This document shows, piece by piece, positions 60,082 through 64,000 of a stretch of 64,000 nucleotides of DNA. The stretch comes from Verrucomicrobiota bacterium (GTDB lineage: Bacteria; Verrucomicrobiota; Verrucomicrobiia; Opitutales; Opitutaceae). Below the pieces are notes generated by a model, which saw only the letters and a list, made by a program, of their open reading frames with translations, was not told the origin of the DNA and ran no database searches. The stretch is taken from assembly GCA_016222805.1 (NCBI GenBank), contig JACRQG010000008.1:461253-525252 (forward strand). The letters run 5' to 3'. The position numbers were made by a program, and so were the translations under genes. Every line of letters begins with the position of its first letter. The first letter of the stretch is position 1.

Positions 60082-61383
60082 TCAACGTTCGGCCCCCACG
60101 GCCCGTTCCAGCGAGGCGCGGGCCGCCAGGTAGCCCCATCGCGCCTCGGCCAGCGCCGCCTCGGCGCGGGCGAGCGTTGTCTGGGTTTCGAGCAAGTCGG
60201 TGATCACGGCCGCCCCCCGCTCGTAACGCTCGCGAGTGACGCGGAGTCCTTCCTCGCCGGCCCGCACGCCGGCCGTGCTCGCGCCAATCGAAGCCCAGGT
60301 GCGGTCCACTTCGGTGGCCGCGGACCAGACCTCGTCCCGCACCTGCAACCGGCGGCCTTCCAGCAACGCTTCCTCCCGGGCCAAATCGGCCCGCGTGCGG
60401 GCGGCCCGCCGCGTGCGGCTGCCGGCGTCGAAGACCGGAATCTCCAGGGACAGTCCGGCCTGCCAGTCACGCGTATCCGGCAGTAGCACGGTGTCGCGCC
60501 AACCGAAGGCCGCATCGGCCCGGATTCGCGGCGCGCGGGCGGCCCGGGCGGCGGCGACCGCGGCCCGGGCGGCGTCCGCCCGGCGCTCGCCCGCCGCCAG
60601 CTCCGGCCTTTGCGCGAGGGCACGTTGCAGCAAGGCGGCAACGTCCCCGCTGGCCGGCGGAGTCAGCGGCTCACGGGACGGGGCGATTTCCAGGGGAGTC
60701 TCCGCCGGTCGACCCATGGCAGTGTTCAATCGACCCCGGGCGAGGCGCACCCGACTCTCGGCACTGATGACCTGCAGGCGAGCGGACGCGACTTCCGCTT
60801 CCAGGCGGATCACGTCGGCGCGGGGCACGGCCCCGGCGGCCTGGCGGGCGGCAGCCAGGCGCTGGTGGGCCTCCGCCCGAGAGAGATTCTGGTCGGCCGC
60901 GGCCCGCACGTCAGAGGCGGCGGCCAGCGTGTAGAAGGCGACGCGCACGGCATGGCGAAGATCGGTGGCTGTCGCGGTCGAATCAGCTTCGGCGGCCCCA
61001 CGCCGGGCTTGGGCGGCCTCGATGGCAGCCCGGCGTTCGCCCGCATCATAGAGCAGCACGCGGGAGGTGAGCCCTCCGTTCCAATCATCCAACGGACCGA
61101 CCACCTCGGGCAGGGAGCGTCCGGGCAGGCTGAGACCGGCGGGAAGAAATGCCCGGTGTTGCCACCGATGGTAGCCGGCAGCGACATCCACTTGGGGATA
61201 CAGCGGAGCACGAGACTCCGCCACCGCCTCCTGGGCCGCTGTGACGCCGGCGCGCGCGGCAACCAGGGCCGGATGCCGGGAAGCGCTGAGTTGCAGACAG
61301 TCGTCCAGGGAGAGTGGGCTGGCGGTCTGTGCCGCCAGCGGGCCGGCAACGACAGTGGCGAGAGACAGGACCAGACGTTTCAT
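60082..61383 (-). CDS. TolC-family outer-membrane efflux protein
   Basis: 433 residues with a signal peptide (about 1-18). Two Ala/Arg-rich coiled-coil outer-membrane-efflux repeats are visible: LTLDDCL-like start (SPLSLDDCLQLSASRHPALVAAR), DWNGGLTSRVLLYDAGERRAAI, then RPELAAGERRADAARAAVAAARA and DWQAGLSLEIPVFDAGSRTR. TolC proteins form a trimeric tunnel across the outer membrane and periplasm. It lies downstream of two ABC-2 permeases on the same strand, with 94 bases before it, so it is probably their outlet. It may also serve the MacB-type pump at 6-9.5 kb. Confidence 0.93.
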   Translation of the reverse strand: MKRLVLSLATVVAGPLAAQTASPLSLDDCLQLSASRHPALVAARAGVTAAQEAVAESRAPLYPQVDVAAGYHRWQHRAFLPAGLSLPGRSLPEVVGPLDDWNGGLTSRVLLYDAGERRAAIEAAQARRGAAEADSTATATDLRHAVRVAFYTLAAASDVRAAADQNLSRAEAHQRLAAARQAAGAVPRADVIRLEAEVASARLQVISAESRVRLARGRLNTAMGRPAETPLEIAPSREPLTPPASGDVAALLQRALAQRPELAAGERRADAARAAVAAARAARAPRIRADAAFGWRDTVLLPDTRDWQAGLSLEIPVFDAGSRTRRAARTRADLAREEALLEGRRLQVRDEVWSAATEVDRTWASIGASTAGVRAGEEGLRVTRERYERGAAVITDLLETQTTLARAEAALAEARWGYLAARASLERAVGAER

Positions 61384-61477
61384 AAGAGGAGGACCGCAGT
61401 GGGGCGGAGGAAGGTTGGCCGCCGGCGAACGGCAGGACGCCCCGGAAAGGAACTGCAGGCTTCGAGTGGCATCCGGG

Positions 61478-62605
61478 TTAGAGCGTCTTGTGGAAACGGG
61501 ACACAGCGAAGGTCATGACGACGACCCCGAGGCCCAGCAGGGCGGCGAACTGCGGCCAGAGCACTTCCATGCCCGCCCCCTTCAGGAACACGCTGCGGAT
61601 GATCACGAGGATGTAGCGCAGGGGATCCAGCAGGCTGAGCCACTGGATGACCTCGGGCATGTTGGAAATCGGAAAGATGAATCCGGAAAACAGCATCGCC
61701 GGAAAGAAGAAGAAGAACGTCGTCATCATCGCCTGCTGCTGGGTCTGGCTCACCGTCGAGATGAACAAGCCAATGCCAAGGGTACTGAGGAGGAAGAGCG
61801 CAGTGCCGAGCAGCAGGAGACCGAAGCTGCCGCGCAGGGGAATCTGGAACCAGAACAGGCCCACCACCGACACCAGCGCCGTGTTGAGGAAACCGATCGC
61901 GACAAAGGGGGCGCACTTGCCGAGGATGAACTCCACCGGGCGGATCGGCGTGACCATGATCTGCTCGATCGTGCCCGCCTCCTTCTCACGGACGATCGCC
62001 ATGCTGGTGAGCATGAGCCCGATCAACATCACCAGCAGGGCGATGATCCCGGGGACAAAGTAGTTCCGGCTCTCGAGATCGGCGTTGAACCAGGCGCGCG
62101 GCTGCAGGTCGACGGTTCCCAGGCTGACCGGCCGGCCCGCGCGGCGCTGGGTTTGCTCCAGCAGCACCGCGGCGTTGGCGGCCGCGGCGATCTGCGTGCC
62201 GTAGTTCACGACAAATCGGGCCGTGTTGGAATCGGACCCATCGACAATCAGCTGTACCGGCGTCGTCCGGCCCGCCCGGAGGTTCTCCTGGTAGCCGGCG
62301 TTGATCTGGAGGATCGCCGAAGCCCGGGCCGCGTCGATCCAGCGGCGGGCCGTTTCGTCATTGTCGGTGTGGGCGACCGCATCGAAATAGGCCGAGCCCG
62401 TGAAACGGGCGACGAGCGCGCGGCTTGCCGGCGTGCCATCGTGGTCGGTGATCACCAGCTGCACATGACGCACATCGAGCGTCACGGCGTAGCCGAAGAT
62501 CATCGTCTGGATGATCGGCACGCCGATGATGACCATGCGCATCCGCGGGTCCCGGAAGACGGAACGGAACTCCTTGCGCAGGATGGTGAGGATGCGTTCC
62601 CACAT
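61478..62605 (-). CDS. ABC-2-type transporter permease (second of pair)
   Basis: 375 residues. One N-terminal helix (about 22-44) precedes a ~140-residue periplasmic loop (DGTPASRALVARFTG, VQLIVDGSDSNTARFVVNYG). Five C-terminal helices follow, with GTIEQIMVTPIRPVEFILGK as the coupling segment. LDPLRYILVIIRSVFLKGAG near the end is typical of YhhJ/YbhS-type permeases. It is two bases after the first permease and probably forms a heterodimer with it. Confidence 0.93.
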   Translation of the reverse strand: MWERILTILRKEFRSVFRDPRMRMVIIGVPIIQTMIFGYAVTLDVRHVQLVITDHDGTPASRALVARFTGSAYFDAVAHTDNDETARRWIDAARASAILQINAGYQENLRAGRTTPVQLIVDGSDSNTARFVVNYGTQIAAAANAAVLLEQTQRRAGRPVSLGTVDLQPRAWFNADLESRNYFVPGIIALLVMLIGLMLTSMAIVREKEAGTIEQIMVTPIRPVEFILGKCAPFVAIGFLNTALVSVVGLFWFQIPLRGSFGLLLLGTALFLLSTLGIGLFISTVSQTQQQAMMTTFFFFFPAMLFSGFIFPISNMPEVIQWLSLLDPLRYILVIIRSVFLKGAGMEVLWPQFAALLGLGVVVMTFAVSRFHKTL

Positions 62606-62607
62606 GG

Positions 62608-63744
62608 TCAGCCCAGGCGTTTGCGGGTCTTGCGGATGGCGATCGCGGTCACGATGACCGCAAAGCCGGCGAGCAGGAGGGCGTCGCGCCAGAGAGTCTC
62701 GAGCCCGACCCCGCGAAGGAAGATCCCCTTGACCAGCGCCACGAAATACCGCGCCGGCACGACGACGTACGTCAGCACCTGGACCGGCAGCGGCATGTTG
62801 GCGATCGCGAACGCAAAGCCGGAGAGCAGGAAGGCCGGCAGGAAGGTGGAGATCATCGCAAACTGGCTCGCGAGCAGCTGCTGCTTCGCCAGCGTGCTGA
62901 TGAGGATGCCCTGCGCCAGCGTGCCGACGACAAAGACCATCCCAACACCAAAGAGCAGACCGACGCTGCCGCGCAGCGGCACGTCAAAGAGGAACACGGC
63001 CAGGAGCACGGCGATGACCATGTTGGCGAGCCCGATGACCGAATAGGGCAGGAGCTTGCCGAGAATAAGCTCCGCCGGCTTCACCGGCGTCGAAACGAGC
63101 TGTTCCATGGTGCCGCGTTCCCACTCCCGGGCGATGGTGAGAGACGTGAGCAGGGCGGCGATCAAGCCCATGATCACGGCCATGATGCCCGGCACGATGA
63201 AATTGCGGCTCTCGAGATCCGCGTTGAACCAGACGCGCGTGCGCAAATCCAGCGCGGGAGCCGGGGTCGTCCCGGTGATTCGTCGCACCTGCTCCAGCGC
63301 CAGCTGCTGGTTGTAGGAGCTGGCGATGGCGGTGGTGTAGCCGAGGACGATGCCGGCCGTGTTCGAGTCGGAACCGTCGACAATCGCCTGGAGCCCGGCC
63401 GGGCGGCCCGCTTCCAGGCGCGCGGCAAAGTCGGGCGGCACCACGAGCGCCAGCATGGCGTCGCGCGCATCGAGCGCCCGCTCGACTTCCGCATAGGCGC
63501 CGACGCTCCCGCGAAAATCAAAGTAGCGGGTCGACTCGAAGCGGGCCAGCAACTCCCGGCTCGCCGGCGTATGACTCTGGTCCCAGACGACGAACGGGAC
63601 GCGTTCCACGTCGAGCGTGAGCGCATAGCCGAACATCAGCAGCATCAGCATCGGGATCCCGACGGCCAGGATCAGGCTGCGGGGATCCCGCCGGATATGG
63701 ATCGACTCCTTGCGGGCGACCGCCCGAAGACGGCGGAAGTTCAT
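62608..63744 (-). CDS. ABC-2-type transporter permease (first of pair)
   Basis: 378 residues with the same layout as its downstream partner. The N-terminal helix is at about 24-44, the periplasmic loop includes FESTRYFDFRGSVGAYAEVE and LQAIVDGSDSNTAGIVLGYT, and the C-terminal helices carry GTMEQLVSTPVKPAELILGK. The two permeases are clear paralogues. The ATG overlaps the stop of the ATPase gene (ATGA), giving the order ATPase, permease, permease, TolC, as in YbhFSR-like exporters. An adaptor gene, if there is one, must lie upstream, beyond the window. Confidence 0.93.
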   Translation of the reverse strand: MNFRRLRAVARKESIHIRRDPRSLILAVGIPMLMLLMFGYALTLDVERVPFVVWDQSHTPASRELLARFESTRYFDFRGSVGAYAEVERALDARDAMLALVVPPDFAARLEAGRPAGLQAIVDGSDSNTAGIVLGYTTAIASSYNQQLALEQVRRITGTTPAPALDLRTRVWFNADLESRNFIVPGIMAVIMGLIAALLTSLTIAREWERGTMEQLVSTPVKPAELILGKLLPYSVIGLANMVIAVLLAVFLFDVPLRGSVGLLFGVGMVFVVGTLAQGILISTLAKQQLLASQFAMISTFLPAFLLSGFAFAIANMPLPVQVLTYVVVPARYFVALVKGIFLRGVGLETLWRDALLLAGFAVIVTAIAIRKTRKRLG

Positions 63745-64000
63745 CGCCGACCCTCCCGGGAAGTGCCGGCGGCGCGGTCGCGGGCCTCGATCAGCGCCAC
63801 AAACACATCCTCCAGCGTCGGCGTGATGCGTTCGAGGCGCTCGAGCGCGAAACCCTCGGCGGCCAGCGCCGCGCGAATCGCCCGCTCGGCGGCGCCGGGA
63901 TCGGCGGCCACGGCGTGCAGTCCCTTGCCGAAGAGCGCGACCTCCTTGATTTCCGGCAGCCGCTCCAGCACCGCCATCGCCTCGGCGGGGCGGGCGCAGT
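63741..64000 (-). CDS. ABC transporter ATPase, C-terminal fragment (truncated by window)
   Basis: Only the last ~85 residues are inside the window; the frame is open to base 64000. The visible part has LPEIKEVALFGKGLHAVA and LERITPTLEDVFVALIEA, the C-terminal regulatory-domain pattern of drug-exporter ATPases of the YbhF/CcmA type. Walker motifs are upstream of the fragment. The stop overlaps the first permease start by ATGA, which ties it to that unit. Confidence 0.85.
   Translation of the reverse strand, partial: CARPAEAMAVLERLPEIKEVALFGKGLHAVAADPGAAERAIRAALAAEGFALERLERITPTLEDVFVALIEARDRAAGTSREGRR

Overview
The window looks like a chromosomal segment of a high-GC Verrucomicrobiota bacterium, most likely of the family Opitutaceae. 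The evidence is the mix of families: two large TonB-dependent receptors (one with an ECF sigma/FecR pair), heparinase II/III-type lyases, a CE15 glucuronoyl-esterase-like enzyme, Tat-exported Gfo/Idh/MocA and DegT proteins, a ThuA protein, a giant delta-60-repeat protein, and a VPDSG-CTERM (PEP-CTERM variant) protein. Genes are densely packed, and ATGA/GTGA stop-start overlaps are frequent. I see no rRNA, tRNA, CRISPR array, prophage or insertion sequence.

Layout. 1-4.0 kb: the 3' end of a heparinase-like gene, a small repeat protein, and a secreted barrel-like protein coupled to a Tat-exported DegT aminotransferase. 4.0-9.6 kb (minus strand): a five-gene unit of periplasmic adaptor, MacB-type ATPase, MacB-type permease, LytS-type sensor kinase and LytTR response regulator. 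9.8-17.2 kb: a neutral-ceramidase-like enzyme, then ECF sigma factor, FecR, STN-containing TonB receptor and a small secreted protein. 17.2-22 kb (minus): a YncE/phosphoesterase fusion and a heparinase II/III protein. 22-25.7 kb: a TPR protein, repeat elements, an M50 protease with zinc ribbons, GreB and a Tat-exported metallophosphoesterase. 25.9-34.3 kb: a second TonB receptor, an STT3/AglB-like GT-C membrane protein, a secreted phosphoesterase-like protein and an O-antigen-ligase-like protein. 34.4-37.3 kb: larE-larB-larC for the nickel-pincer nucleotide cofactor. 37.4-42.8 kb: ThuA, dihydrouridine synthase, MarC, a solitary DpnA-like adenine methyltransferase and a CE15 esterase. 43-48.8 kb: a delta-60 repeat protein of about 1950 residues. 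49-56.6 kb: a secreted peroxiredoxin, the VPDSG-CTERM protein, two Gfo/Idh/MocA oxidoreductases and a secreted barrel protein. 56.8-60 kb: two Hsp20 proteins, TerC and MscS. 60-64 kb (minus): TolC, two ABC-2 permeases and the C-terminus of their ATPase.

Themes. Much of the window serves the cell surface: polysaccharide uptake and degradation, export of glycans or drugs, and large secreted repeat proteins. The items I find most worth follow-up are a perfect EF-hand loop inside the MacA-like adaptor, an STT3/AglB-like protein with a C-terminal TPR-like region, larEBC without a visible client enzyme, a dispersed inverted-repeat element present twice, and a sigma54-like promoter in front of the VPDSG-CTERM gene.
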